A stretch of 13,021 nucleotides of DNA from contig JAQYVQ010000008.1 in NCBI GenBank assembly GCA_030145435.1, positions 1-13,021 on the forward strand, read 5' to 3'. Below the pieces are notes generated by a model, which was given only the letters and a program-made list of their open reading frames with translations, was not told the origin of the DNA and did no database searches. Both the position numbers and the translations under genes were made by a program. Within the stretch, counting starts at the first letter, position 1; the number at the start of each line of letters is the position of its first letter. Shown here piece after piece: positions 5,879 to 13,021 of this stretch. Source of the DNA: Syntrophobacteria bacterium. Lineage in GTDB: Bacteria > Desulfobacterota > DSWW01.

Positions 5879-7492
5879 TCAAGCGTTAGCTGAGGAGGCA
5901 GGGAGCGGTATCTTCCTGGTCTCGGACCAGTTCCATGTAAGAAAGTCACCGTTTGCACTCGCCTCCAGGTAGCCCTTGGTGATGAAATTCCCAATGACCT
6001 GCGCAACCAGCTTCTCGTCCGCACCCGTCACCTCACCAATCTTCGCCGTGAGAAGGGCCTTTTCCCCCGCCGCATCCAGGGGGTGATCGTTCAACGGGAA
6101 CCGGCAGTGCTCCTCGATGATGTCCTCTGAGAGGAGCCGGTAGGTGAATTCGAGACGAACCTGTCCTTCCACCCTCAACCCCTCGTCCGGCGTTGCCTTG
6201 CCCTGCCGGTGGCGTTCCTTCATGTCCTCCCAGTGGGCGTTGGTCTTCTCTTCGAATTCGTCCACAAAGGCCTGGATCTGTTCCGCGGAAACCTGCGACG
6301 TCCTCACCACCGGCCGGTTCGCATCGTAGAGGGACCAGTCGTTGGTCAGAATTTCCAGATCATACTGATCGATCTCTTCCCGAACCGTGGTGCCCGGAAG
6401 GGGGGCCAGGAAGTGGTACCCGTAGATGATCTCCAGCGAATCCGCGTACGCCTGGGTCTGACGGAGTGTCTCCGGAGACTCCCCGGGAAGCCCCACCATG
6501 AACGAGGCATGGGGCGTGAGGCCCACCTCTCTGCAGATCTCGGCAGCCCTTCTCCCCTGATCCAGGGTGATCCTCTTTCGGATTCGCTTGAGCATCTCGG
6601 GGCTGCCGGTCTCGATCCCGAAGCTGACCGAATCGCATCCGGCCTCTCGCATCAGACGCAAGACATCCGCATCCATGATGTTCACCCTGACGAAGGCGCT
6701 CCAGCCGAATCGAAGATCTCGCCTGAGGATCTCCTGGCAGATCACCCGGGCTCTCGCCTTGTTCGACAGGAACAGGTCGTCCGCAACGTTGATCCGGGTA
6801 AACCCGTAGGCGAGGACCTCCTCGATCTCATCGACCACGCTCATGGGGTTCCGGTACCGGACCCTGTGGCCCACCATGCGCCTTCCCTGGCAGAAGATGC
6901 ACTGGTAAGGGCATCCCCGGCTGGTGATGACGCTCACCGGAAACCCGAGGGCCTGATACCTGGATACAGGCAGCAGGTGCCGGGCGGGGCGCGGTATCGT
7001 CTCCAGGTCTTGAATCAGTTCCCTTTCTCCCGTACGGACGAACCGGCCGTCCTGGAGGAAGGCGATTCCCTTGATTTGGGACCATGCCCCCCGGTCATGG
7101 GTCAGGGGCAGCAACTCCGCAACGGTTCTCTCGCCCTCCCCCAGGACGAGGAGATCGATCCCGGGGTAGGTTCGAAGGGTGTTTTCCGCATCGAACGTGA
7201 CGTGGGGCCCCCCCATGGCCGTCACGGCAGAGGGCCGGATCGCCTTGGCCGCCTCGACGATTTCAGCCGCCGCCGGGAAATTCATCGTCACCGACGTGGA
7301 ACCCACCAGGTCCGGCTGGAAGGCCTCGAGCTCCCGCCTGAGCTTCTCCGCGCTGTAGCGCGAAACGATGTAGTCCAGCACCCGAACCTCGGCGCCGGCA
7401 GCCTCAAAGGCCGCGGCGACATAGGTGACACCCAGAGGCGGCGCAGGGGCCTCTTCCAGAGGGTAAGGCGGCGCGATGACGGCTACTTTCAT
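5879..7492 (-). CDS. B12-binding domain radical SAM protein
   Basis: The 537-residue protein has an N-terminal cobalamin-binding-like Rossmann domain (about 1-135, starting VAVIAPPYPLEEAPAPPLG, with MGGPHVT and LGEGE). A radical SAM TIM-barrel (about 185-390) has the iron-sulfur motif CPYQCIFC: C194, C198 and C201. SVSFGIETGSPEML and MVGLPGESPETL are typical of B12-radical SAM enzymes (COG1032-type). The DxHxxG lower-ligand motif is absent (LDYIVSRY), as in many members. A C-terminal region of about 140 residues includes a winged-helix-like end (LLTAKIGEVTGADEKLVAQV). Such enzymes catalyse radical methylations or rearrangements on unactivated carbon; the substrate is unknown. The ATG at 7492 has AGGAAG upstream. 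It follows the acyltransferase by 179 bases and may be the last gene of the tailoring cluster. Confidence 0.92.
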   Translation of the reverse strand: MKVAVIAPPYPLEEAPAPPLGVTYVAAAFEAAGAEVRVLDYIVSRYSAEKLRRELEAFQPDLVGSTSVTMNFPAAAEIVEAAKAIRPSAVTAMGGPHVTFDAENTLRTYPGIDLLVLGEGERTVAELLPLTHDRGAWSQIKGIAFLQDGRFVRTGERELIQDLETIPRPARHLLPVSRYQALGFPVSVITSRGCPYQCIFCQGRRMVGHRVRYRNPMSVVDEIEEVLAYGFTRINVADDLFLSNKARARVICQEILRRDLRFGWSAFVRVNIMDADVLRLMREAGCDSVSFGIETGSPEMLKRIRKRITLDQGRRAAEICREVGLTPHASFMVGLPGESPETLRQTQAYADSLEIIYGYHFLAPLPGTTVREEIDQYDLEILTNDWSLYDANRPVVRTSQVSAEQIQAFVDEFEEKTNAHWEDMKERHRQGKATPDEGLRVEGQVRLEFTYRLLSEDIIEEHCRFPLNDHPLDAAGEKALLTAKIGEVTGADEKLVAQVIGNFITKGYLEASANGDFLTWNWSETRKIPLPASSANA

Positions 7493-7546
7493 AGTTGCTT
7501 CCTATGGCCGGTCGTTGACAGGCTTCTTGGGTATTAGGTGTTAGCT

Positions 7547-7664
7547 AAAGGTCAAAGGTCAAAGGGGTAAAGGTCAAAGGATAAGCAAACGCAGACAAGG
7601 GATGGACATCAAACCGAGCTTCAGGAATGCCCACGTTGTGACTCTTCCTTTCACCTTTTGCCTT
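7547..7664. repeat. Heptad tandem repeat with an inverted partner between acyltransferase and radical SAM genes
   Basis: AAAGGTC occurs at 7547-7553, 7554-7560 and 7569-7575, with further AAAGG at 7561 and 7576. The reverse complement of CCTTTCACCTTTTGCCTT (7647-7664) matches 7548-7565 at 15 of 18 bases, so the two ends form an imperfect inverted repeat around about 80 bases. This is most of the 179-base gap between the two genes; no other signal is visible there. Confidence 0.55.
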
Positions 7665-7671
7665 CTCCAAG

Positions 7672-8394
7672 CTAATCGCCCCTTCTCGGGAACAGACTGT
7701 GCCGCATCCAATCCAGGAGGGTGTTGTCCCCGAGCTTTTCCCTGTCGATCCGGTCGATCTCCTCGAAGAGCTCGGCCGGGTTCGCATACCACTCGGCCCT
7801 CGTCTTGATCTTCCGGTCCTCATCCAGGGGTCTGATAACCCGCGCGGGGCTGCCTGCGGCGATCGTGTTGGCAGGGATCGAACTCGTCACTACGGAACCG
7901 GCCCCGATGACGCTGTTCTCCCCAATGGTCACCCCTTTGCAGACGATCACGCTGTCGCCGATCCATGCATTGTTCTCGATATGCACAGGTGCACTTTTGC
8001 CGACGATAGCGACCCGGTCGTAGATGCCATGCCAGTCCGAGTCGGTCACGTACGCGCCGTAGGCGAACATGACGTTGTCCCCGACGACGATCTCGGTGGC
8101 CGAACTCAGCCGCACGCCTGGGCAGATCAGACAGTAATTGCCTATGCGGATCCCGGCAGGGTTCTCCCGATCGGACCAAACGGTCATCCTCACCTTCCGG
8201 TCTCGCGCAGCGATCACGTTCACGTACTCGCCTATTTCGATCGGGGCGCCAAAGAGCTCGACATTCCAGGGCCGGATGAAGGTGTGGCCCTTCCCAAGGG
8301 ATGTGAACTGGGGACGCAGGAAGTGCTCTACGTAGAAGTCCGAAAGCTTGAGGTATGCCTTCTTGACTCGATAGGGACGGTGATCGCGAAGCAT
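7672..8394 (-). CDS. Left-handed beta-helix (hexapeptide repeat) acyltransferase
   Basis: The 240-residue protein shows hexapeptide-repeat coils from about residue 50 to 190 (IEIGEYVNV, IRIGNYCLI, IVVGDNVMF, VHIENNAWIGDSVIV, VTIGENSVIGAGSVV), ending with the family tail IPANTIAAGSPARVIRP. H122 in DSDWHGIYDR is placed like the catalytic His of trimeric O-acetyltransferases that use acetyl-CoA. Outside the helix are an N-terminal basic segment and a C-terminal helical extension of about 45 residues. It likely acylates a sugar or lipid hydroxyl made by the neighbouring enzymes; the acceptor is unknown. ATG 8394 lies six bases after the preceding stop, with AGGAG rather far upstream (about 13 bases), so coupling to the upstream gene probably helps translation. 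Confidence 0.9.
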   Translation of the reverse strand: MLRDHRPYRVKKAYLKLSDFYVEHFLRPQFTSLGKGHTFIRPWNVELFGAPIEIGEYVNVIAARDRKVRMTVWSDRENPAGIRIGNYCLICPGVRLSSATEIVVGDNVMFAYGAYVTDSDWHGIYDRVAIVGKSAPVHIENNAWIGDSVIVCKGVTIGENSVIGAGSVVTSSIPANTIAAGSPARVIRPLDEDRKIKTRAEWYANPAELFEEIDRIDREKLGDNTLLDWMRHSLFPRRGD

Positions 8395-8400
8395 TGGATG

Positions 8401-9567
8401 TTACTTGCTCCTAGCTTGCACCCTGCCGGGATTCGAGGTCCCCTTGGTCGTGAGGGGCAGGCACTCCTGTTCTCCTTCAACAGGCTCGGAAGAACCGATC
8501 CTCCCCGCATCCCGGGAGATTCCCGCGGATGACGAGAGGCCGGCGCCGTTCCAGGCTTGATGGCTGAAGAGCCGGCTGGCAGGCGTCATGTGGTAGAGGG
8601 CGTCGGCCGCCATGAGGACCGCCGCGTTCGTCCAGGTGAGCTTGTCCTCCGGCCAGATGACCATGTCCGGGAAGGTGAACCCGCACCAATAGGACCCGTC
8701 CTCAAAGGTTCGGTCTCGAATCCAGCCGAACACGATCTCTGCCAGCTCCCGATTCCCCATGGCCGTCAGGGCCAGGGAGAGTTCCGAGGTTTCCGCCATG
8801 GTGATCCACGGGTGGTCCGAGACACAACGGACCCCGAGGCCCTTTACGACAAACTTCTTCCAGTACCGGTCCAGCCGAACCTGGGCCTCCTCGCCGGTGA
8901 GTGCCCCCGACAGCATCGGGTAGAACCAATCCATCGAATAGCGGGACTTCGCCATGTTGAACAGATGGGGCTTCGTCCGAATCGCGAGGCGAAGCTTCTT
9001 CATGGCTTCTACCCAGTCCGGCCTCTCGTACCCGAGTCGCTCCGCGATGGCCAGCCCGCATTTCAGGGCCATGTAAACCGAGCTGGACCCGGTCAGCAGC
9101 GCCATCCGATCGACCTTGCCCATGGGGCTGACGGCCCAGTAGATCTCGCCGCTCGGAGCCTGCAGGCTCACGGCAAACTCGAGGCCCGACGAAACCGTTT
9201 TCCACATCGACTCGAGAAAGGACCGGTCTTTCGTTACCAGGAAATGGTGCCAGACACCTACCGCAATGTACGATGACATATTCGTATCGAGCGTCTTGTC
9301 CTCAGGGACGCCATTCATGTAGGAGGCGTACCAGCTCCCATCCTCGCGCTGCGCGCCGGCCATCCACTCGTAAGCGAGTTCGGCCTCGCGCCGATAGCCC
9401 GCGATACTGAGCCCCATCGCCGCCTCTATATGATCCCAGGGATCCGTCTTCTGCCCCTTGCACCATGGAATCTCGCCCGTCTTCCTCTGCGTCTCCAGAA
9501 TCTGGACAGCCACCGTTTCCAGGGCGACGGCCAGCTTCTCCACACTACTCGACATCTTGGTTCCCAT
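8401..9567 (-). CDS. Alpha/alpha-toroid protein (prenyltransferase/squalene-oxidase-like), enzymatic role unknown
   Basis: The 388-residue protein is built of paired helices with aromatic-rich turns, e.g. WDHIEAAMGLSIAG (44-57), AQREDGSWYASY (72-83) and RTFEDGSYWCGF (286-297). The DGSW/DGSY turns resemble the QW-type repeats of terpene cyclases and prenyltransferase beta subunits. The class II cyclase acid motif DxDD is not seen, so terpene cyclisation is not supported; a hydrolase or lyase with an (alpha/alpha)6 barrel is equally possible. ATG 9567 overlaps the upstream methyltransferase by 23 bases; ATG 9555 is an alternative. After about residue 340 the sequence becomes low-complexity (GLSSSAGISRDAGRIG and on), where a REP-like palindrome (8508-8534) enters the frame, so the original C-terminus was probably shorter. 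It sits between a methyltransferase and an acyltransferase in one transcript. Confidence 0.75.
   Translation of the reverse strand: MGTKMSSSVEKLAVALETVAVQILETQRKTGEIPWCKGQKTDPWDHIEAAMGLSIAGYRREAELAYEWMAGAQREDGSWYASYMNGVPEDKTLDTNMSSYIAVGVWHHFLVTKDRSFLESMWKTVSSGLEFAVSLQAPSGEIYWAVSPMGKVDRMALLTGSSSVYMALKCGLAIAERLGYERPDWVEAMKKLRLAIRTKPHLFNMAKSRYSMDWFYPMLSGALTGEEAQVRLDRYWKKFVVKGLGVRCVSDHPWITMAETSELSLALTAMGNRELAEIVFGWIRDRTFEDGSYWCGFTFPDMVIWPEDKLTWTNAAVLMAADALYHMTPASRLFSHQAWNGAGLSSSAGISRDAGRIGSSEPVEGEQECLPLTTKGTSNPGRVQARSK
8508..8534. repeat. REP-like palindrome in the 3' end of the toroid gene
   Basis: CATCCCGGGA (8508-8517) pairs with TCCCGCGGATG (8521-8531) with one bulged base and a three-base loop. 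It is followed by ACG, so it ends in the same ATGACG word and orientation as the copies near 1770 and 5863. It encodes GISRDAG in the toroid protein's tail. Confidence 0.55.
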
Positions 9568-10285
9568 TTCCGTTCCCCGCCTTTTTCAGGTAGAGCACAC
9601 AGCTTTTCGCCACGAAGGGGTTCACCAGATTTTCGAGAATCCGCGTCAGCCAGGGGCGCTTCTCGATATCCCAAACCAGGAAGTCGTGGTAAAGCTTCAC
9701 GAGCCGTGAATTCTCGTTCTCCAGCCCGACCATGCATTTGAGCCACCAGTACGGTGCGTGCAGACCATGTGCCCGGCCCGTATCGAAACAGACCAGGCCC
9801 GCCTCTTCGAGCTTCCGGACGAGCTCCCGCTTTCTGTAGATCCGTATGTGTCCGCCCGGCTCGTTCCTGTACGACTTGGACAGGGCCCAGCAGATGAGTT
9901 CGGGCAAGAACCGCGGAACGCTCACGGCCAGGATCTCCCCCGGCTTGAGCACCCGGGTGATCTCCCGGATCGCCTCGGCCTCGTCCGGGATGTGTTCCAG
10001 CACCTCGGAGCAGATCACGATGTCGAAAGAATGGTCGGCAAAAGGAAGCTTCGTGATGTCACCCGTAAAGATGCCCCATCCCCTTTCTCCGCCCTCGCCC
10101 TCCTTTTCCAACAGCCGCATCATGTTCCGGGCCTTGGTCACATCCTCGCTCTTCATGTCCAGGCCCACGACCTGTACGCCCGGCTGCTTGAAGGCCTCGT
10201 ACAAATGGCGACCGTTGCCACACCCCGCGTCCAGGACCCGCACTCCCGGCTTCAGATTAATTTTCGAGAAATCGACCGTTAGCAT
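9545..10285 (-). CDS. Class I SAM-dependent methyltransferase (Methyltransf_11-type)
   Basis: The 246-residue protein has SAM motif I VLDAGCGNGRH (17-27), the acidic motif II residue in VVGLDMKSEDV, FTGDITKLPFADHSFDIVICSEVLEHI split over motifs III-IV (up to about residue 99), and ITRVLKPGEILAVSVPRF as motif V. These are typical of small-molecule and glycan O- or C-methyltransferases. The C-terminal part (about 150-246) is rich in Trp, Tyr and Arg and may bind the acceptor. ATG 10285 lies inside the end of the glycosyltransferase gene (29-base overlap) with AGAGG six bases upstream; the longer upstream frame is antisense-like read-through. It also overlaps the next gene, so four genes from 11555 to 7672 appear translationally coupled. 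Confidence 0.92.
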   Translation of the reverse strand: MLTVDFSKINLKPGVRVLDAGCGNGRHLYEAFKQPGVQVVGLDMKSEDVTKARNMMRLLEKEGEGGERGWGIFTGDITKLPFADHSFDIVICSEVLEHIPDEAEAIREITRVLKPGEILAVSVPRFLPELICWALSKSYRNEPGGHIRIYRKRELVRKLEEAGLVCFDTGRAHGLHAPYWWLKCMVGLENENSRLVKLYHDFLVWDIEKRPWLTRILENLVNPFVAKSCVLYLKKAGNGNGNQDVE

Positions 10286-11555
10286 GCATTGCCTCTCTGT
10301 AGACCTCGACCATCCTCTCAGCCGCCCGCTTCCACGTGAAGTGCTCGTGCACCCTTCGGTACCCCGCTTCCCCCAGTCGGTGTCGTCTCTCCGGGTCATC
10401 CAGGAGCGAAACGATAGCGCCCGCCAGGGCCTGGGAGTCACCCGGCGGCACAAGGACCCCGGCGTCTCCCACCACCTCCGGAAGGGCGCCCCCTGTCGTG
10501 CTGACGACCGGTGTCTTGCAGGCCATGGCCTCCCCGGCCGGGAATCCGAACCCTTCGTACAGGGATGGCACCACCGCAAGGGTTGCCCGGGCGTAGTACT
10601 GAGCAAACTCTTCGTCCTCGATGCGCCCCGTGAATTCCACGAACCGATCGAGGGCAAGATCTTTCATCAGTTTCTCGACCCCCTTGTCCTTCCTCGGCTT
10701 ACCGATGACCGTCACCCGGATATCTCTCTCCCGGGCGATCGAGGCCACGGCTTCCAGCAAATAGCGAAGGCCCTTGATGGGCACGTCCGAACTTGTGGTC
10801 GTAATGATTCGATTCTCCTCCCGCTTCACGCCGGGAAGGGGCCGGAACGTTCCGGTTTCGATGCCGTTCGGGACGACATGAAGCCTCTGGGTCGGGATGG
10901 CGAACTCCCGGGCCACATCCTGCCCGGACCGTTCGGAGACCGTGATGAAGTGGGAGAGATCCCTGGACACCTTTGTCTGCATGCCCACAAAGGAATACCA
11001 TCTCCGGATCTTCAGCTTCTTCCACCACCACCTCACGCTCTCGAGCTCTGCTTCCCTGTCGACCATGATCGGGTGGTGGATGGTCGCCACCAGGGGAAAC
11101 CCCAGCTGTTGAATCTTCAGAAGCCCGTAGGCAAGGCATTGATTGTCATGGATGATATCGAACTCCCCGACCCTGTCCTTCAGAAAACGGTAGGCACGGA
11201 GCCCGAAGGTGAGGGGTTCCGGAAAACCTCCGGTCGATACACCCATCCACTCGAGCACATTGATCGATGACCGCAGCTCTTTGATCGTCGGGATTCGAAA
11301 CAGGGCCTCGGGATTGTACAGATCCAGGCCCTCGAGCTGATGAAGGGGAACATCTTCGTCGAGATCCGGATACGGGGGCCCGGATACGACATCCACCTGG
11401 TGTCCGAGATCCTTGAGCGCCCTGCTTACCCTCTTTATGTAGATCCCCTGCCCCCCGCAGGTCGGATTCCCACGGTAGGTGAGCAGACAAACCTTGAGAG
11501 GCTTGCCGTTGGTTCCTTCTCTCGTGTCGGCAGGACGAATGGTAATGCTCCCCAC
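10257..11555 (-). CDS. Family 4 glycosyltransferase (GT-B fold)
   Basis: The 432-residue protein has the GT4 layout. The N-terminal acceptor domain starts KVCLLTYRGNPTCGGQGIYI with the glycine-rich loop GGQG at 34-37. The C-terminal nucleotide-sugar domain has HVVPNGIETGTF, then VVPSLYEGFGFPAGEAMACK with the retaining-GT pair E334 and E342, and TTGGALPEVVGDAG. Such enzymes transfer a sugar from a nucleotide donor to lipid-linked or glycan acceptors at the cytoplasmic side of the membrane. Donor and acceptor cannot be assigned. The start is a GTG at 11555 without a convincing ribosome site, so the N-terminal 15-18 residues are uncertain; the conserved domain begins near residue 20. It is the first gene of the minus-strand tailoring cluster, divergent from the MFS gene across 281 bases. 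Confidence 0.93.
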   Translation of the reverse strand: MGSITIRPADTREGTNGKPLKVCLLTYRGNPTCGGQGIYIKRVSRALKDLGHQVDVVSGPPYPDLDEDVPLHQLEGLDLYNPEALFRIPTIKELRSSINVLEWMGVSTGGFPEPLTFGLRAYRFLKDRVGEFDIIHDNQCLAYGLLKIQQLGFPLVATIHHPIMVDREAELESVRWWWKKLKIRRWYSFVGMQTKVSRDLSHFITVSERSGQDVAREFAIPTQRLHVVPNGIETGTFRPLPGVKREENRIITTTSSDVPIKGLRYLLEAVASIARERDIRVTVIGKPRKDKGVEKLMKDLALDRFVEFTGRIEDEEFAQYYARATLAVVPSLYEGFGFPAGEAMACKTPVVSTTGGALPEVVGDAGVLVPPGDSQALAGAIVSLLDDPERRHRLGEAGYRRVHEHFTWKRAAERMVEVYREAMHANGRFLEN

Positions 11556-11575
11556 AATAACGGCCGCCCGCCCGG

Positions 11576-11613
11576 CAAGGACCTACAAAACTGCTAGAGA
11601 TAACAAGGACCTA
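11576..11613. repeat. 10-base direct repeat in the divergent intergenic region
   Basis: CAAGGACCTA occurs at 11576-11585 and 11604-11613, 28 bases apart, 21 to 58 bases upstream of the glycosyltransferase start. A separate inverted repeat, CTTTCCCC (11641-11648) / GGGGAAAG (11667-11674), lies further on. Either could bind a regulator of one of the two divergent units. I could not identify a convincing promoter in the 281-base gap (11556-11836). Confidence 0.3.
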
Positions 11614-11836
11614 TACAGGAGTGCCGAGGTTGAAAAGATGCTTTCCCCAGGAGCCTCAAGGGAAAAGGGGAAAGAGGAGATAGTATATGGGACCTGCGAT
11701 TCCGGGTCAAGCAAGGCTCTATTTCCTAGTCACTCGACTGGACTTGAGGCAGGAAGCCGGGCATCATCGAGGTTTCCGGTGAAGGCCCGGATCCTCCCCT
11801 CTTGCAGGTAACAGGGCGACCCTGGAAACGGAATCC

Positions 11837-13021
11837 ATGATCGAGCAAGAGCGCCGCACTCTCATCATTGTCTGTTTCGGCCACTTCATGAGCCACTTCA
11901 ACATGCTGGCGTTCCCTGCCCTTGTCCTGCCCCTTTCGGGGCGCATGGGCCTGGACGTGGCTCAGATCCTGGACCTGTCTTTCTGGATGTACCTTCTTTT
12001 CGGCATCACCGCACTTCCCTGGGGAATGGCGGCGGACCGAATTGGCGGCAGACCTCTCCTGCGCCTCTATTTCCTCGGAGCCGGCGCGTGCAGCCTCGGC
12101 GCAGCCTTCTGGATCGACTCGCCCGCCCACCTGGCCCTGGCCCTGGCCGGGCTCGGCCTCTTCTCCGGAATCTACCACCCCGTTGGGCTGGGCATGATCT
12201 CCAAGGGCGTGAGCCGGGTGAGTCTGGCGCTCGGATACAACGGAATGTTCGGAAACCTGGGGCTGGCCGCGGCTCCAATCATGACCGGGATTCTCAACTG
12301 GCTCTGGGGGCCGAGCGCTGCTTACATCGTATTGGCCGGCCTGAACCTGCTGGGATTCTTGGTGATGATCCTGCTCCCCCTCGAGCAATCGCAGGAGCAA
12401 ACCGGGGCAACTCATCGATCGGATGAAGAAAAAGGAATGCCCTCCGCCTTCTTCATCCTTCTGGCCGCCATGATGCTCGGCGGACTGGCCTACCGGGGCG
12501 CAACCGTTCTGATGCCCACCTATTTCGAACTGAAAAACAGCGGGATCTCGGAGGCCTTCTCCCGGCTCTCGTCAGGGGCGTTGTCGACAAACCTCACGGC
12601 TACCCTGGTCACCTCCGCCATCTATCTCGTGGGGGTACTGGGCCAGTACGTGGGCGGACATATTGCGGAAAAACGGGATCCCCGAATCGCTTACCTCGCC
12701 TTCCACGCCATCTGTGTCCCCGCTGCCTTCCTGATGGCGATCACCTCGGATCTGCCGCTGGTCGCGCTCTCGCTGGTCTACTTCTTCTTCCTCCTGGGGG
12801 GGCAGCCGATCGAGAACACCCTGGTGGCCCGTTTTGCTCCCCGGAGGCTCCACCATTCCGCGTTCGGAACCAAGTTCATCCTGACCTTCGGGGTGGGGGC
12901 TCTGGCGGTCCCGCTCGTGGGAAGCATTCAGTCCTCCCGGGGAATCGAGGCCTGTTTCCCGGTCCTCGGAACCATGTCTCTGGCCCTGGTCGCTGTCGCG
13001 TATCTGTTGGTCAGGAAGACG
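11837..13021 (+). CDS. MFS transporter, 3' end outside window
   Basis: The frame runs from ATG 11837 to the window edge without a stop (395 codons seen, so nearly full length for the roughly 400-residue family). The protein is highly hydrophobic with about 11-12 predicted membrane helices in two halves joined by a hydrophilic loop near residue 195-205 (EQSQEQTGATHRSDEEKG). Motif A appears after helix 2 as GMAADRIGGRPLLR. FSGIYHPVGLGMISKGV and YNGMFGNLGLAAAPIMTG recall the fosmidomycin-resistance (Fsr)-like branch of drug/metabolite efflux proteins. It would act in the inner membrane as a proton-coupled exporter; the substrate is unknown. The start has only a weak purine-rich site (GGAAACGGA). 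Being divergent from the glycosyltransferase cluster, it may export its product or simply be a neighbour. Confidence 0.92.
   Translation, partial: MIEQERRTLIIVCFGHFMSHFNMLAFPALVLPLSGRMGLDVAQILDLSFWMYLLFGITALPWGMAADRIGGRPLLRLYFLGAGACSLGAAFWIDSPAHLALALAGLGLFSGIYHPVGLGMISKGVSRVSLALGYNGMFGNLGLAAAPIMTGILNWLWGPSAAYIVLAGLNLLGFLVMILLPLEQSQEQTGATHRSDEEKGMPSAFFILLAAMMLGGLAYRGATVLMPTYFELKNSGISEAFSRLSSGALSTNLTATLVTSAIYLVGVLGQYVGGHIAEKRDPRIAYLAFHAICVPAAFLMAITSDLPLVALSLVYFFFLLGGQPIENTLVARFAPRRLHHSAFGTKFILTFGVGALAVPLVGSIQSSRGIEACFPVLGTMSLALVAVAYLLVRKT

Noticed and set aside
6209..7537. 442-codon open frame on the plus strand
   Set aside because: It is antisense to the B12-radical SAM gene with its intact CxxxCxxC motif; no recognisable domain in the shadow.
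10286..10657. N-terminal extension of the methyltransferase frame to 10657
   Set aside because: The extra 124 codons lie entirely within the GT4 gene and are Arg/Ser/Pro-rich; ATG 10285 has a good ribosome site and directly precedes the family's N-terminus.
9846..11270. 474-codon open frame on the plus strand
   Set aside because: It is antisense to the methyltransferase and GT4 genes and carries no motif.
11726..12415. 229-codon open frame on the minus strand
   Set aside because: It is the reverse of the MFS gene, whose plus-strand frame has clear membrane helices and motif A; the minus product is Gln/Glu/His-rich with no domain.

Overview
The window looks like chromosomal DNA from a GC-rich Gram-negative bacterium. 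Gene content and sequence style (fmt-rsmB-rpe order, B12/radical SAM protein, surface-glycan enzymes, REP-like repeats) fit a deltaproteobacterium (Desulfobacterota-like) best. That placement is inference; no rRNA or other marker gene is present.

Layout. (1) 2-586, plus strand: the 3' part of a gene that resembles the C-terminal half of a family 2 glycosyltransferase. (2) 586-1616: a compact accessory segment. An MNT-type nucleotidyltransferase and a HEPN protein form a 4-bp-overlapping toxin/antitoxin-type pair on the minus strand. It lies between an intact tRNA-Pro(CGG) gene (1540-1616) and a second copy of that tRNA's 3' half (586-620; 30 identical bases). The HEPN stop codon and last codons lie inside the second copy. 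The pair has its own candidate promoter covered by an inverted repeat. (3) 1735-4769, minus strand: the housekeeping operon fmt -> rsmB -> rpe (initiator tRNA formylation, 16S rRNA m5C methylation, pentose phosphate epimerase). (4) 4770-5165: an intergenic stretch with a palindromic repeat and a doubtful small ORF. (5) 5166-5864, plus strand: a class I SAM methyltransferase with a perfect 15-bp hairpin early in its reading frame. It is convergent with (6) 5879-11555, minus strand: a five-gene cluster in the order family 4 glycosyltransferase -> SAM methyltransferase -> alpha/alpha-toroid (prenyltransferase/squalene-oxidase-like) protein -> hexapeptide acyltransferase -> B12-binding radical SAM protein. 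The first four are overlapping or nearly so; the last is separated by 179 bp containing a repeat. (7) 11837-end, plus strand: an MFS transporter, divergent from the cluster and cut by the window edge.

The five-gene cluster reads as a tailoring pathway for a surface glycan, glycolipid or secondary lipid: sugar transfer, methylation, acylation and a radical reaction, with an exporter-like protein next door. The product cannot be deduced from sequence. Three copies of a REP-like palindrome sharing the motif ATGACG (plus strand) sit at the 3' ends of rpe, the methyltransferase and the toroid gene, and appear to have supplied their C-terminal codons. The most unusual items are the tRNA-bounded MNT/HEPN segment, the hairpin inside the methyltransferase gene, and the unassigned tailoring cluster.
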